Part shown: in pieces, positions 11,036 to 21,570 of the stretch
Layout: each line of letters starts with the position of its first letter
How positions within the stretch are numbered: the stretch's first letter is position 1
NCBI GenBank assembly: GCA_036365515.1
Contig: CM070875.1
Location: 92,632,128-92,696,127, forward strand
From: Torymus aiolomorphi
Lineage: Eukaryota; Arthropoda; Insecta; Hymenoptera; Torymidae
Direction: 5' to 3'
Length of the DNA stretch: 64,000 nucleotides
Made by a program: the position numbers and the translations under genes
The notes under the pieces: generated by a model
The model's input: the letters and a program-made list of their open reading frames with translations, nothing else
Database searches by the model: none
What the model was told of the DNA's origin: nothing

Positions 11036-12650
11036 ATCAAATAATATTAAGACGGTTAAAAAAATAAAGGAAAATATCGAAAAATCGAATTTTTTTTTTT
11101 CGCCGCCGAATTTGGATATCGGTCGGAAGTAGGCCCATCTTCTGAAAGGTCTTGAAATTTTCTATCTATCCACATTTTTTTCGGCCCGATCGGATATTAT
11201 TAAGTCGATTAAAAAAAATAAAGAAAAATATGGAAAGATCGAAACAAATTTTTTTTCGATCTGGGTTTGGATATGGGAGTAGGCCCATTTTCGGAAAGGT
11301 ATTCAAATTTCATATCTACCCATATTTTTTTTGTCAAATCGGATATAGTCGGTTAAAAAAATAAAGAAAAATATGGAAAAATCGAAATAATTTTTTTCGT
11401 CGCTGGGTTTGGATATCGGTCGTAAGTAGACCCATTTTCTGAAAGGCATTAAAATCTCCTATCGATCCATATTTTTGTCGGCCAAATCGAATAATATTAA
11501 GTCGGTTAAAAAATATAAAGGAAAATATGGAGAAAACAAAAACAATTTTTTTCCTCTGGGGGTTTGGATATCGGTCGGAAGTGAGGCCATTTTGTGAAAG
11601 GTCTTGACATTTTCTATCTACCCATATTTTTTCGGCCGGATCGGATATTATTAAGTCGGTTAAAAAAATAAAGAAAAATATGGAAAAAGTCGAAAATAAT
11701 TTTTTTTCTTCGCCGGGTTTGGATATCGGTCGTAAGAAGGCCCATTTTCTGAAAAGTCTTGAAATTACCTATCAATCCATATTTGTATTGGTCCAATCGG
11801 ATATTATTAAGTCGGTTAAAAAAAATAAAGAAAAATATGGAAAAGTCGAAGATAATTATTTTTGGCTCTTGCTTTGGATATCGGTCGTAAGTATGCCCAT
11901 TTTCTGAAAGGTCTTGGAATTTCCTATCTATCCACATATTTTTGACCCGATCAGATAGTATTAGGTGGATAAAAAAAAAAGGAAATATATAGAAAAATCA
12001 AAATAATTTTTTTTCTTGGCCGGGTTTGGATATCGATCGGAAGTAGGCCCATTTTCTGAAAAGTCTTGAAATTTCCTATATAACCATATTTTTTTGTGAG
12101 ATCGGATATAATCGCTTAAAAAAAAATAAAGAAAAATATGAAAAGACGAAAATAATTTTTTTTGGCCGTGGTTCTGGATATCGGTCTGAAGTAGGCCCAT
12201 TTTCTGAATGGTATTGAAATTTCCTATCTACCCATATTTTTTTCCAGGCCGGATATATCTGGTTATAAAAATAAAGAAAAATATGGAAAAATCGAAAATA
12301 ATTTTTTTGGCTCTGGGTTTCGATATCGGTCGTAACGTTGTAACTAGGCCCATTTTCTGAAAGGTTTTGAAATTTTCAATCTACCCATATTTTTTCGGCC
12401 CGATCAGATATTATTAAGTCTGTTAAAAAAATAAAGAAACATATGGAAAAATCGAAAATAATTTTTTTGGCTCTGGTTTTGCATATCGGTCAGAAGTAGG
12501 CTCATTTTCTGAAGGTTCTTGAAATTTTCTATCTATCCATATTTTTTTCGGCCCTATCGGATATTATTAAGTCGATTAAAAAAATAAAGAAAGATATGGA
12601 AAAATCGAAATAATTTTTTTTTTTGCCGGGTTTGGATATAGGTCAGAAGT
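11036..12650. repeat. Satellite DNA block 1 (about 155-bp monomer)
   Basis: About ten diverged head-to-tail monomers. Each contains GGATATCGGTCGGAAGTAGG, then CCCATTTTCTGAAAGGTCTT, then a TTCGGCCCGATCGGATATTA block and AAGTCGGTTAAAAAAATAAA. Spacing between successive GGATATCGG words is mostly 154-156 bp, with one of 142. The same monomer builds the blocks at 36145-43048 and 44349-51832. Short reading frames in the array carry the repeat periodicity and are not genes. Confidence 0.94.
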
Positions 12651-12770
12651 ATAGTCTAAGTAATAGGGAGAAGAGATTACAGAAATTCCATCCCGGATAA
12701 AAAAAATATGGCTGTATAGGAAATTAAATTCTCATCATGTTATTATACAATTATAACGAATTTTTCAATT

Positions 12771-13156
12771 TTAACGGGGTGCCATAGTCCTACCATTACC
12801 GACCGAGCAATTGGCACAGTTTCAAGCTTATTAAAAATGAAATACATAAAATCACAAAAAAACAAGAGAACACTTCGCTGCAGTTTTGAACGATCTATCA
12901 CCCAGTACAAGTTTGAAGTCGAAATATAAAGTGGTTTTTGTAAAAACTTTGAACAAAACAAAATTCGGTTTCTTTCAAAGTTTTTGCAAAAACCACTTGA
13001 TATTTCGACTTCAAACTTGTACTGGGTGATAGATCGTTCAAAACTGCAGCGAAGTGTTCTCTTGATTTTTTGTGATTTTATGTATTTCATTTTTAATAAG
13101 CTTGAAACTGTGCCAATTGCTCGGTCGGTAATGATACGACTATGGCACCCCCTTAA
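12771..13156. mobile_element. TTAA-flanked palindromic MITE (piggyBac-like)
   Basis: The element is flanked by TTAA at 12771-12774 and 13153-13156. It starts CGGGGTGCCATAG and ends CTATGGCACCCCC. The arms of about 180 bp pair almost perfectly around a centre near 12960. TTAA duplications are the signature of piggyBac-type transposition; no transposase is encoded here, so this would be a non-autonomous derivative. The assignment rests on target site and symmetry only. Confidence 0.72.
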
Positions 13157-13934
13157 TGCTCAAAAAATCACTTTCAAAAAGTATCCTCTTTTTTGGACGT
13201 GTTTTTTTTCGTATAGCTTTTTCAATTTTTATTTTATAGTAATGGCTATTATGGAAATCGATTACTGACATTTTTTCACGTATTTAAAAAAAAAAAATGT
13301 TTCTACGACCTTCTGGATCCGAGATAATGTTTTTATTTTTTAAAAATCTAGAGGACGCAATTAACATGTTACAGCGATGGAGTTTGTGGAAGGTTACTAT
13401 CGAATACCTATATTTTCAATAAAAAAATATTAGGATATGGTTTATTGATTGCTAGTATTAATAATTAAGTGATAAAGTCAAGCGCGCGGGCGCTTCGTGC
13501 GTCAGCTGTGGAGGGCGGCGGAGTGGGGATAGCGCCGAGTAGGCGCTCGCAAAGCTGATTTCGTACATTCAAAATCGACCGTGTTTACAAAATCTTCATT
13601 ATCTCGGCTTCTAAATGACGCACAAAAATCCTTTGTACTTAATCTGGGGTAGCTCAACGAGATGAACACGAATCTCACGATTTCGTTCGCCTTAAGAGCA
13701 AAATTATTCCGGAATTTTTTTTATTTTCGTTAAGTTATAATTTTTGTTGTACTATTTTCGTTATTTTAATAAATGTTTATTACTACAACAGGATTTTGCT
13801 TGTAAGACTTTAACTTTGATAATACAAAATTATTTTTATTATCTCAGTAATTAATTATTTATGAAACGAAATTAAACAAATTAATAATAGCATAAATTTG
13901 AAAAATATACTTTATTAAAATATTATTTTATTAC
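13157..13934. other. Non-coding segment, no gene seen
   Basis: AT-rich sequence with one GC-rich patch (about 13480-13565, GCGCGCGGGCGCTTCGTGCG). I find no reading frame, terminal repeat or RNA gene. Confidence 0.55.
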
Positions 13935-14133
13935 ATAATTATTTATATCAACTGATAAGAATTTTTCCATCGGTCTTACAGTCTTACAAATTAAATTAAA
14001 ATAATTAATATTTATGGCAGTCAGATTGCCCTTGTTTATAATCACCCCCGCAGAATCTGAAATAAAAACTTAATTAAAATCTGGAAAAAACTTTGTTAGC
14101 AAAGGACGATCTGACTGCCCACCACCACCACAT

Positions 14134-14173
14134 TGTCCGACGTTTCGAGCCTACTCCGGCTCCTCCTCAGGGA
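14134..14173 (-). ncRNA. Hammerhead-ribozyme-like motif, copy A
   Basis: On the minus strand the order is GTCC, CTGAGGA, a stem-loop GAGCC-GGAGTA-GGCTC, GAAAC, GTC and GGAC. GTCC and GGAC can pair as helix I and the stem-loop is helix II. Helix III is absent between GAAAC and GTC. Penelope-like elements are known to carry minimal hammerhead ribozymes in their terminal repeats, so position and order fit. Activity of a monomer is doubtful. Confidence 0.6.
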
Positions 14174-14328
14174 CTGAAATAAAACCCGCGATACACCTCC
14201 TTATATACCATGCACCCATACCCCCTTCTTTTCTCTTACCCCACCACCCGCCACATTCCCCTCTCCAACTTGCCATTCTCACTTAAATTAATAAAGAATG
14301 ATAAATGCTATCTAATTTACTATCATTA

Positions 14329-16749
14329 TCAAGACTCTATCATTAAATTTACATTATTCCGATTTCTTAGAATGTGAATACTTTCAAGGCTTTCCCTCTT
14401 ATATTTATTCTTAATCCCCTGTTCCAAAATATCCACACTCCCAAAATCGAAAGAATGCAAACTATTTAAACAATGTTCTTTCAAACCCGATGTACAACTT
14501 GAGCTGCGTAAACTATATTGATGTTCATATATTCTCTTTTTCAAATATCTACCCGTTTGACCAATATAACAACCATTACAATCCCTACAATTAATTTTAT
14601 AAACAACTCCCGATTTCAAACATTTATCATCCTTGTCTTTACAATTACTAAATAACCTTTCTAAATTATTATCATTTCTAAAGAAAACTTGAATATTATG
14701 TTTACTAAAAACCCTTCTAATCCTTTCCGACAAACCTCTAACATATGGTAAACTAAAATATGCATTCTTTCCATTTCTATTCCTTGTTTGATTATCTACC
14801 CGCTGCTTCAATCCACCATTATAAATTTCCCACACTCTCTCATCAATCATTTTATCAATAAATTTTACGGGATAACTATTTTTAATAAATGTTTCTCTAA
14901 CTAAATTTAAATTCTTTTTCCTAAAATCTTTATGTGACAATTTAATCGCTCTGTCAATGACACCTTTGATCGCACCTGTCTTGTTTCCGAATTGGTGGTG
15001 AGAATCAAAATTTAAAAATCTACCTGACCATGTAGGTTTTCTATACCAATCTAATTTCACTCTATTATTATTACCTCTAATGACTCTAATATCTAAAAAA
15101 CTCAATTGATAATCTTTCTCAACTTCTTTTGTGAATTTAATTCTATCATGGATAGAATTAAACACATCCACCATTTCATCCACAAAACATTCTGGTACAA
15201 CTGCAAAAATGTCATCAACATATCTTTTAAAAATAATTGGCTGTAAAACCAACTTAGACAAAGCAATACTTTCCAATTTTTCCATTACTAAATTGGCTAT
15301 AACAGGTGACAAAGGTGATCCCATTGGACAACCATATCTTTGTTCATATAGACTATTATCAAAAGAAAAAATTGTGTTTTTAAAAACCAAATTAAGTGCC
15401 TTTATAAATTCATCTTTTGTTAAACTAGTATGTACTTTAATTTCAGACCATTTATCTTGTATAATATCATTCAACAACTCTAAAGGTATATTTGTAAACA
15501 AAGATACTACATCCAATGAAACCATCCTATGATCATTCGGAATAATAATATCTTTCATTATACCATAAAAACTCCAACTATCTTTAATATATGAATTTGT
15601 TTTACCCACTATCTTGAACAATATATTAGACAAAAATCTAGCAAGTCTATACGTCGGAAAATTTATCGATGATATTATTATTCTATATGTCAACTGTTCT
15701 TTGTGAATCTTAGGAAGCCCATAACATTTAGCTACAGTGCCATTTTCACATTTTAAATATTTAAACATACTATCTTTAATATAAGCTTTTGTTTTCCAAT
15801 GCATCAATAATTCTTTCAATTTATCTTGTAGTCTATTGATATGTGGATTCCTAATTTTCACATAAGTGGTATCATCCTCCAACATAAGTTGAATTTTATT
15901 AATATAATCCCTTTTACCTGAAACTACAGTTACATTTCCTTTATCTGCTTTTTGGAAGATCATATTCGGATTCTCTCTCAAGAATTTCTTCGTTATTTTT
16001 AATTCATGGAATAAATTACTGTTCAAATAATTATCAAATCTATGTTCTCTTTTAAAATTATCAACAACTTTAACTAAAGAACTCCTACATTCTTTTTTAA
16101 ACTCCAGATTAAAACTACTCATACTACTTTCTATCTCAGCGATGATATTCTTGATCGGAAGAGATTTACTTGAATATGATATTCCAAATTTAGCACCCTT
16201 TGACATGATATTTACCACTTCTTCTGGTATTACTTTGTCAGTTAAATTTTTAAACCAATCCTTATTAACATTGTTAGTTTGATTGACCTGAGAGTGTTTT
16301 CTATGCTTTAAATATTCAAATTTTCTTTTTAATTTACTCCTATGGTTATATTTTACTTTTTCAAAGTGCCTCTTTTGACCACGAAAAAATTCTTGCAAAT
16401 CATTCTGTTCTATTTTATTATATAAATATCTTTCAAGCTCTAATAAATATTTATTCAAACGATTAATTTCAAAATTCAAATCTCTAATTTCTAAGTTAAG
16501 TAATTTATTTTTGAAAAAGAAAATATTTTTCCGTAGATCATAAGAAACTCTTTTATTGTAATCCCGATAAAAACCCTTATCATCAAATTTTTTTCCAATA
16601 TGTTTAGGAAAAATATTTGATTTTTTACACCTTAGAAGAAAAGTGAGTTGCTCCTTTAAAATTACAATCCTTAAAACCATTTTTACCCATTTTGAGCAAT
16701 AATCTTTTACCACCTTCCCATAAATCCCATATATATCTCTAAAAAACAT
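14329..16749 (-). CDS. Penelope-like reverse transcriptase with GIY-YIG endonuclease (copy A)
   Basis: An 806-residue protein with a basic, coiled-coil-prone N-terminus (residues 1-170). The segment KADKGNVTVV follows near residue 270, then the RT blocks YGLPKIHKEQLTYR, MVSLDVVSLFTNIP, GCPMGSPLSPVIANLVME and the catalytic YVDD at about 512-515. Near the C-terminus a GIY-YIG nuclease begins at VVYKINCRDC (about 716) and continues CYIGQTGRYLKKRIYEH. The RT copies the element's RNA at a nick made by the nuclease. The frame is intact. Compared with B and C, a 10-bp insertion near 14330 moves the stop 14 codons earlier, so the C-terminus is slightly shortened. The start codon is the first ATG of the frame and no intron is visible. 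Confidence 0.9.
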   Translation of the reverse strand: MFFRDIYGIYGKVVKDYCSKWVKMVLRIVILKEQLTFLLRCKKSNIFPKHIGKKFDDKGFYRDYNKRVSYDLRKNIFFFKNKLLNLEIRDLNFEINRLNKYLLELERYLYNKIEQNDLQEFFRGQKRHFEKVKYNHRSKLKRKFEYLKHRKHSQVNQTNNVNKDWFKNLTDKVIPEEVVNIMSKGAKFGISYSSKSLPIKNIIAEIESSMSSFNLEFKKECRSSLVKVVDNFKREHRFDNYLNSNLFHELKITKKFLRENPNMIFQKADKGNVTVVSGKRDYINKIQLMLEDDTTYVKIRNPHINRLQDKLKELLMHWKTKAYIKDSMFKYLKCENGTVAKCYGLPKIHKEQLTYRIIISSINFPTYRLARFLSNILFKIVGKTNSYIKDSWSFYGIMKDIIIPNDHRMVSLDVVSLFTNIPLELLNDIIQDKWSEIKVHTSLTKDEFIKALNLVFKNTIFSFDNSLYEQRYGCPMGSPLSPVIANLVMEKLESIALSKLVLQPIIFKRYVDDIFAVVPECFVDEMVDVFNSIHDRIKFTKEVEKDYQLSFLDIRVIRGNNNRVKLDWYRKPTWSGRFLNFDSHHQFGNKTGAIKGVIDRAIKLSHKDFRKKNLNLVRETFIKNSYPVKFIDKMIDERVWEIYNGGLKQRVDNQTRNRNGKNAYFSLPYVRGLSERIRRVFSKHNIQVFFRNDNNLERLFSNCKDKDDKCLKSGVVYKINCRDCNGCYIGQTGRYLKKRIYEHQYSLRSSSCTSGLKEHCLNSLHSFDFGSVDILEQGIKNKYKRESLESIHILRNRNNVNLMIES

Positions 16750-17004
16750 TTTACCCCACCTTTAATAGACCTTAGTTTTATCATTAAAAATATTACTTAT
16801 GTCGACTGCAATTTAATATCAACTGATAAGAATTTTTCCATCGGTCTTACAGTCTTACAAATTAAATTAAAATAATTAATATTTATGGCAGTCAGATTGC
16901 CCTTGTTTATAATCACCCCGCAGAATCTGAAATAAAAACTTAATTAAAATCTGGAAAAAACTTTGTTAGCAAAGGACGATCTGACTGCCCACCACCACCA
17001 CATT

Positions 17005-17044
17005 GTCCGACGTTTCGAGCCTACTCCGGCTCCTCCTCAGGGAC
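17005..17044 (-). ncRNA. Hammerhead-ribozyme-like motif, copy B
   Basis: Identical in core and helix II to the motif at 14134-14173, in the matching terminal position of copy B. Two such motifs one element length apart on the same strand would be needed for a dimeric fold; A and B provide exactly that arrangement. Confidence 0.6.
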
Positions 17045-17152
17045 TGAAATAAAACCTGCGATACACCTCCTTATATACCATGCACCCATACCCCCTTCTT
17101 TTCTCTTACCCCACCACCCGCCACATTCCCCTCTCCAACTTGCCATTCTCAC

Positions 17153-19258
17153 TTAAATTAATAAAGAATGATAAATGCTATCTAATTTACTTGACTCTAT
17201 CATTAAATTTACATTATTCCGATTTCTTAGAATGTGAATACTTTCAAGGCTTTCCCTCTTATATTTATTCTTAATCCCCTGTTCCAAAATATCCACACTC
17301 CCAAAATCGAAAGAATGCAAACTATTTAAACAATGTTCTTTCAAACCCGATGTACAACTTGAGCTGCGTAAACTATATTGATGTTCATATATTCTCTTTT
17401 TCAAATATCTACCCGTTTGACCAATATAACAACCATTACAATCCCTACAATTAATTTTATAAACAACTCCCGATTTCAAACATTTATCATCCTTGTCTTT
17501 ACAATTACTAAATAACCTTTCTAAATTATTATCATTTCTAAAGAAAACTTGAATATTATGTTTACTAAAAACCCTTCTAATCCTTTCCGACAAACCTCTA
17601 ACATATGGTAAACTAAAATATGCATTCTTTCCATTTCTATTCCTTGTTTGATTATCTACCCGCTGCTTCAATCCACCATTATAAATTTCCCACACTCTCT
17701 CATCAATCATTTTATCAATAAATTTTACGGGATAACTATTTTTAATAAATGTTTCTCTAACTAAATTTAAATTCTTTTTCCTAAAATCTTTATGTGACAA
17801 TTTAATCGCTCTGTCAATGACACCTTTGATCGCACCTGTCTTGTTTCCGAATTGGTGGTGAGAATCAAAATTTAAAAATCTACCTGACCATGTAGGTTTT
17901 CTATACCAATCTAATTTCACTCTATTATTATTACCTCTAATGACTCTAATATCTAAAAAACTCAATTGATAATCTTTCTCAACTTCTTTTGTGAATTTAA
18001 TTCTATCATGGATAGAATTAAACACATCCACCATTTCATCCACAAAACATTCTGGTACAACTGCAAAAATGTCATCAACATATCTTTTAAAAATAATTGG
18101 CTGTAAAACCAACTTAGACAAAGCAATACTTTCCAATTTTTCCATTACTAAATTGGCTATAACAGGTGACAAAGGTGATCCCATTGGACAACCATATCTT
18201 TGTTCATATGGACTATTATCAAAAGAAAAAATTGTGTTTTTAAAAACCAAATTAAGTGCCTTTATAAATTCATCTTTTGTTAAACTAGTATGTACTTTAA
18301 TTTCAGACCATTTATCTTGTATAATATCATTCAACAACTCTAAAGGTATATTTGTAAACAAAGATACTACATCCAATGAAACCATCCTATGATCATTCGG
18401 AATAATAATATCTTTCATTATACCATAAAAACTCCAACTATCTTTAATATATGAATTTGTTTTACCCACTATCTTGAACAATATATTAGACAAAAATCTA
18501 GCAAGTCTATACGTCGGAAAATTTATCGATGATATTATTATTCTATATGTCAACTGTTCTTTGTGAATCTTAGGAAGCCCATAACATTTAGCTACAGTGC
18601 CATTTTCACATTTTAAATATTTAAACATACTATCTTTAATATAAGCTTTTGTTTTCCAATGCATCAATAATTCTTTCAATTTATCTTGTAGTCTATTGAT
18701 ATGTGGATTCCTAATTTTCACATAAGTGGTATCATCCTCCAACATAAGTTGAATTATATTAATATAATCCCTTTTATCTGAAACTACAGTTACATTTCCT
18801 TTATCTGCTTTTTGGAAGATCATATTCGGATTCTCTCTCAAGAATTTCTTCGTTATTTTTAATTCATGGAATAAATTACTGTTCAAATAATTATCAAATC
18901 TATGTTCTCTTTTAAAATTATCAACAACTTTAACTAAAGAACTCCTACATTCTTTTTTAAACTCCAGATTAAAACTACTCATACTACTTTCTACCTCAGC
19001 GATGATATTCTTGATCGGAAGAGATTTACTTGAATATGATATTCCAAATTTAGCACCCTTTGACATGATATTTACCACTTCTTCTGGTATTACTTTGTCA
19101 GTTAAATTTCTAAACCAATCCTTATTAACATTGTTAGTTTGATTGACCTGAGAGTGTTTTCTATGCTTTAAATATTCAAATTTTCTTTTTAATTTACTCC
19201 TATGGTTATATTTTACTTTTTCAAAGTGCCTCTTTTGACCACGAAAAAATTCTTGCAA
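17153..19258 (-). CDS. Penelope-like RT with GIY-YIG endonuclease, 5'-truncated (copy B)
   Basis: A 701-residue frame nearly identical to residues 120-800 of copy A, with RT blocks including YVDD and the C-terminal GIY-YIG domain. The element breaks at 19291 where it meets inverted copy C, so the first 120 or so residues of the full protein are missing and the start shown is only the first in-frame ATG. Differences from copy A are single substitutions. It retains the longer C-terminus (ending SIYHSLLI) that copy A has lost. Without its 5' end it probably has no promoter and is not functional. Confidence 0.85.
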   Translation of the reverse strand: MQEFFRGQKRHFEKVKYNHRSKLKRKFEYLKHRKHSQVNQTNNVNKDWFRNLTDKVIPEEVVNIMSKGAKFGISYSSKSLPIKNIIAEVESSMSSFNLEFKKECRSSLVKVVDNFKREHRFDNYLNSNLFHELKITKKFLRENPNMIFQKADKGNVTVVSDKRDYINIIQLMLEDDTTYVKIRNPHINRLQDKLKELLMHWKTKAYIKDSMFKYLKCENGTVAKCYGLPKIHKEQLTYRIIISSINFPTYRLARFLSNILFKIVGKTNSYIKDSWSFYGIMKDIIIPNDHRMVSLDVVSLFTNIPLELLNDIIQDKWSEIKVHTSLTKDEFIKALNLVFKNTIFSFDNSPYEQRYGCPMGSPLSPVIANLVMEKLESIALSKLVLQPIIFKRYVDDIFAVVPECFVDEMVDVFNSIHDRIKFTKEVEKDYQLSFLDIRVIRGNNNRVKLDWYRKPTWSGRFLNFDSHHQFGNKTGAIKGVIDRAIKLSHKDFRKKNLNLVRETFIKNSYPVKFIDKMIDERVWEIYNGGLKQRVDNQTRNRNGKNAYFSLPYVRGLSERIRRVFSKHNIQVFFRNDNNLERLFSNCKDKDDKCLKSGVVYKINCRDCNGCYIGQTGRYLKKRIYEHQYSLRSSSCTSGLKEHCLNSLHSFDFGSVDILEQGIKNKYKRESLESIHILRNRNNVNLMIESSKLDSIYHSLLI

Positions 19259-19332
19259 ATCATTCTGTTCTATTTTATTATATAAATATCTTAATAATTA
19301 GGAATCCACATATCAATAGACTACAAGATAAA

Positions 19333-20859
19333 TTGAAAGAATTATTGATGCATTGGAAAACAAAAGCTTATATTAAAGATAGTATGTTTAAATATTTAAA
19401 ATGTGAAAATGGCACTGTAGCTAAATGTTATGGGCTTCCTAAGATTCACAAAGAACAGTTGACATATAGAATAATAATATCATCGATAAATTTTCCGACG
19501 TATAGACTTGCTAGATTTTTGTCTAATATATTGTTCAAGATAGTGGGTAAAACAAATTCATATATTAAAGATAGTTGGAGTTTTTATGGTATAATGAAAG
19601 ATATTATTATTCCGAATGATCATAGGATGGTTTCATTGGATGTAGTATCTTTGTTTACAAATATACCTTTAGAGTTGTTGAATGATATTATACAAGATAA
19701 ATGGTCTGAAATTAAAGTACATACTAGTTTAACAAAAGATGAATTTATAAAGGCACTTAATTTGGTTTTTAAAAACACAATTTTTTCTTTTGATAATAGT
19801 CTATATGAACAAAGATATGGTTGTCCAATGGGATCACCTTTGTCACCTGTTATAGCCAATTTAGTAATGGAAAAATTGGAAAGTATTGCTTTGTCTAAGT
19901 TGGTTTTACAGCCAATTATTTTTAAAAGATATGTTGATGACATTTTTGCAGTTGTACCAGAATGTTTTGTGGATGAAATGGTGGATGTGTTTAATTCTAT
20001 CCATGATAGAATTAAATTCACAAAAGAAGTTGAGAAAGATTATCAATTGAGTTTTTTAGATATTAGAGTCATTAGAGGTAATAATAATAGAGTGAAATTA
20101 GATTGGTATAGAAAACCTACATGGTCAGGTAGATTTTTAAATTTTGATTCTCACCACCAATTCGGAAACAAGACAGGTGCGATCAAAGGTGTCATTGACA
20201 GAGCGATTAAATTGTCACATAAAGATTTTAGGAAAAAGAATTTAAATTTAGTTAGAGAAACATTTATTAAAAATAGTTATCCCGTAAAATTTATTGATAA
20301 AATGATTGATGAGAGAGTGTGGGAAATTTATAATGGTGGATTGAAGCAGCGGGTAGATAATCAAACAAGGAATAGAAATGGAAAGAATGCATATTTTAGT
20401 TTACCATATGTTAGAGGTTTGTCGGAAAGGATTAGAAGGGTTTTTAGTAAACATAATATTCAAGTTTTCTTTAGAAATGATAATAATTTAGAAAGGTTAT
20501 TTAGTAATTGTAAAGACAAGGATGATAAATGTTTGAAATCGGGAGTTGTTTATAAAATTAATTGTAGGGATTGTAATGGTTGTTATATTGGTCAAACGGG
20601 TAGATATTTGAAAAAGAGAATATATGAACATCAATATAGTTTACGCAGCTCAAGTTGTACATCGGGTTTGAAAGAACATTGTTTAAATAGTTTGCATTCT
20701 TTCGATTTTGGGAGTGTGGATATTTTGGAACAGGGGATTAAGAATAAATATAAGAGGGAAAGCCTTGAAAGTATTCACATTCTAAGAAATCGGAATAATG
20801 TAAATTTAATGATAGAGTCAAGTAAATTAGATAGGATTTATCATTCTTTATTAATTTAA
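19333..20859 (+). CDS. Penelope-like RT with GIY-YIG endonuclease, 5'-truncated (copy C, inverted)
   Basis: A 508-residue frame on the plus strand. It starts inside the RT at MKELLMHWKTKAYIKD and runs through GCPMGSPLSPVIANLVME, KRYVDDIFAVV (about residues 199-205) and the GIY-YIG domain (from about residue 404) to RIYHSLLI. It covers the last 62% of the family protein. The missing N-terminus lies beyond the head-to-head junction with copy B at about 19291. The start given is the first in-frame ATG and not a native start. Confidence 0.85.
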   Translation: MKELLMHWKTKAYIKDSMFKYLKCENGTVAKCYGLPKIHKEQLTYRIIISSINFPTYRLARFLSNILFKIVGKTNSYIKDSWSFYGIMKDIIIPNDHRMVSLDVVSLFTNIPLELLNDIIQDKWSEIKVHTSLTKDEFIKALNLVFKNTIFSFDNSLYEQRYGCPMGSPLSPVIANLVMEKLESIALSKLVLQPIIFKRYVDDIFAVVPECFVDEMVDVFNSIHDRIKFTKEVEKDYQLSFLDIRVIRGNNNRVKLDWYRKPTWSGRFLNFDSHHQFGNKTGAIKGVIDRAIKLSHKDFRKKNLNLVRETFIKNSYPVKFIDKMIDERVWEIYNGGLKQRVDNQTRNRNGKNAYFSLPYVRGLSERIRRVFSKHNIQVFFRNDNNLERLFSNCKDKDDKCLKSGVVYKINCRDCNGCYIGQTGRYLKKRIYEHQYSLRSSSCTSGLKEHCLNSLHSFDFGSVDILEQGIKNKYKRESLESIHILRNRNNVNLMIESSKLDRIYHSLLI

Positions 20860-20967
20860 GTGAGAATGGCAAGTTGGAGAGGGGAATGTGGCGGGTGGTG
20901 GGGTAAGAGAAAAGAAGGGGGTATGGGTGCATGGTATATAAGGAGGTGTATCGCGGGTTTTATTTCA

Positions 20968-21007
20968 GTCCCTGAGGAGGAGCCGGAGTAGGCTCGAAAC
21001 GTCGGAC
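20968..21007 (+). ncRNA. Hammerhead-ribozyme-like motif, copy C
   Basis: GTCC at 20968-20971, CTGAGGA at 20972-20978, helix II GAGCC/GGCTC, GAAAC at 20996-21000, GTC at 21001-21003 and GGAC at 21004-21007. It lies downstream of the coding region in the terminal repeat. Confidence 0.6.
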
Positions 21008-21294
21008 AATGTGGTGGTGGTGGGCAGTCAGATCGTCCTTTGCTAACAAAGTTTTTTCCAGATTTTAATTAAGTTTTTATTTCAGATTCTGCGGGGGTGA
21101 TTATAAACAAGGGCAATCTGACTGCCATAAATATTAATTATTTTAATTTAATTTGTAAGACTGTAAGACCGATGGAAAAATTCTTATCAGTTGATATTAA
21201 ATTGCAGTCGACATAAGTAATATTTTTAATAATTATTTATAAAATATGTATACATTCATCATAATGAAAATAGTCTTCTATAAATGTCTTATGT

Positions 21295-21510
21295 TCACAA
21301 AACTTTTCTCCTCTTTGTTGGATTATTATCTTCCTCATTTTCTTGTCCCTCTTCTTCCATATTTTCAGGATCGTTTACAACAGATGATTCGAATAAAAGA
21401 GTTTCGTGGTAAGATGCACATAGTCCTAAATACGATAACGCATCAAAAAGACCTCTCGCAGAAAATTTTTTATGTATTACAGATAACAAACCTAATAATA
21501 CTGACGACAA
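21295..21510 (-). pseudogene. Unrecognised protein, downstream coding fragment
   Basis: A 71-codon minus-strand frame containing LLGLLSVIHKKFSARGLFDALSYLGLCASYHETLLFESS and ending in an acidic tail followed by KRRKVL. It has the look of an internal exon followed by the gene's end, and lies just downstream of the 355-codon frame at 21571-22638 on the same strand. I have a general memory of this HKKF..R.L.D.L..LG.C.SY pattern in large uncharacterised arthropod and cnidarian proteins, often in many copies, but I cannot name a function. Confidence 0.4.
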
Positions 21511-21570
21511 AAATGTTCGAGGTCTGACTCATGATATCAAAATGTGCGGAATAGTTGAAACGCTTTGAGA

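Larger units (their letters stand above)
13935..21241. mobile_element. Penelope-like element complex of three copies with direct repeats
   Basis: Three near-identical Penelope-like copies lie side by side: A (13948-16815, minus), B (16816-19291, minus, 5'-truncated) and C (19292-21228, plus, 5'-truncated). A and B are head to tail; B and C meet head to head at their truncated 5' ends. The whole block is flanked by the 13-bp direct repeat ATAATTATTTATA (13935-13947 and 21229-21241), which fits one target duplication for the entire complex. Partial tandem copies and inverted partners are typical of Penelope-like elements. Confidence 0.85.

Noticed and set aside
10748..11067. Cys/Val-rich and His/Thr-rich frames on both strands
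   Set aside because: They translate the (TG)n/(GTGC)n microsatellite and its edges only.
15131..15532. 133-codon frame opposite the Penelope RT (also at 17991-18392 and 19620-20021)
   Set aside because: It is the antisense shadow of the conserved RT in each of the three copies and has no domain of its own.
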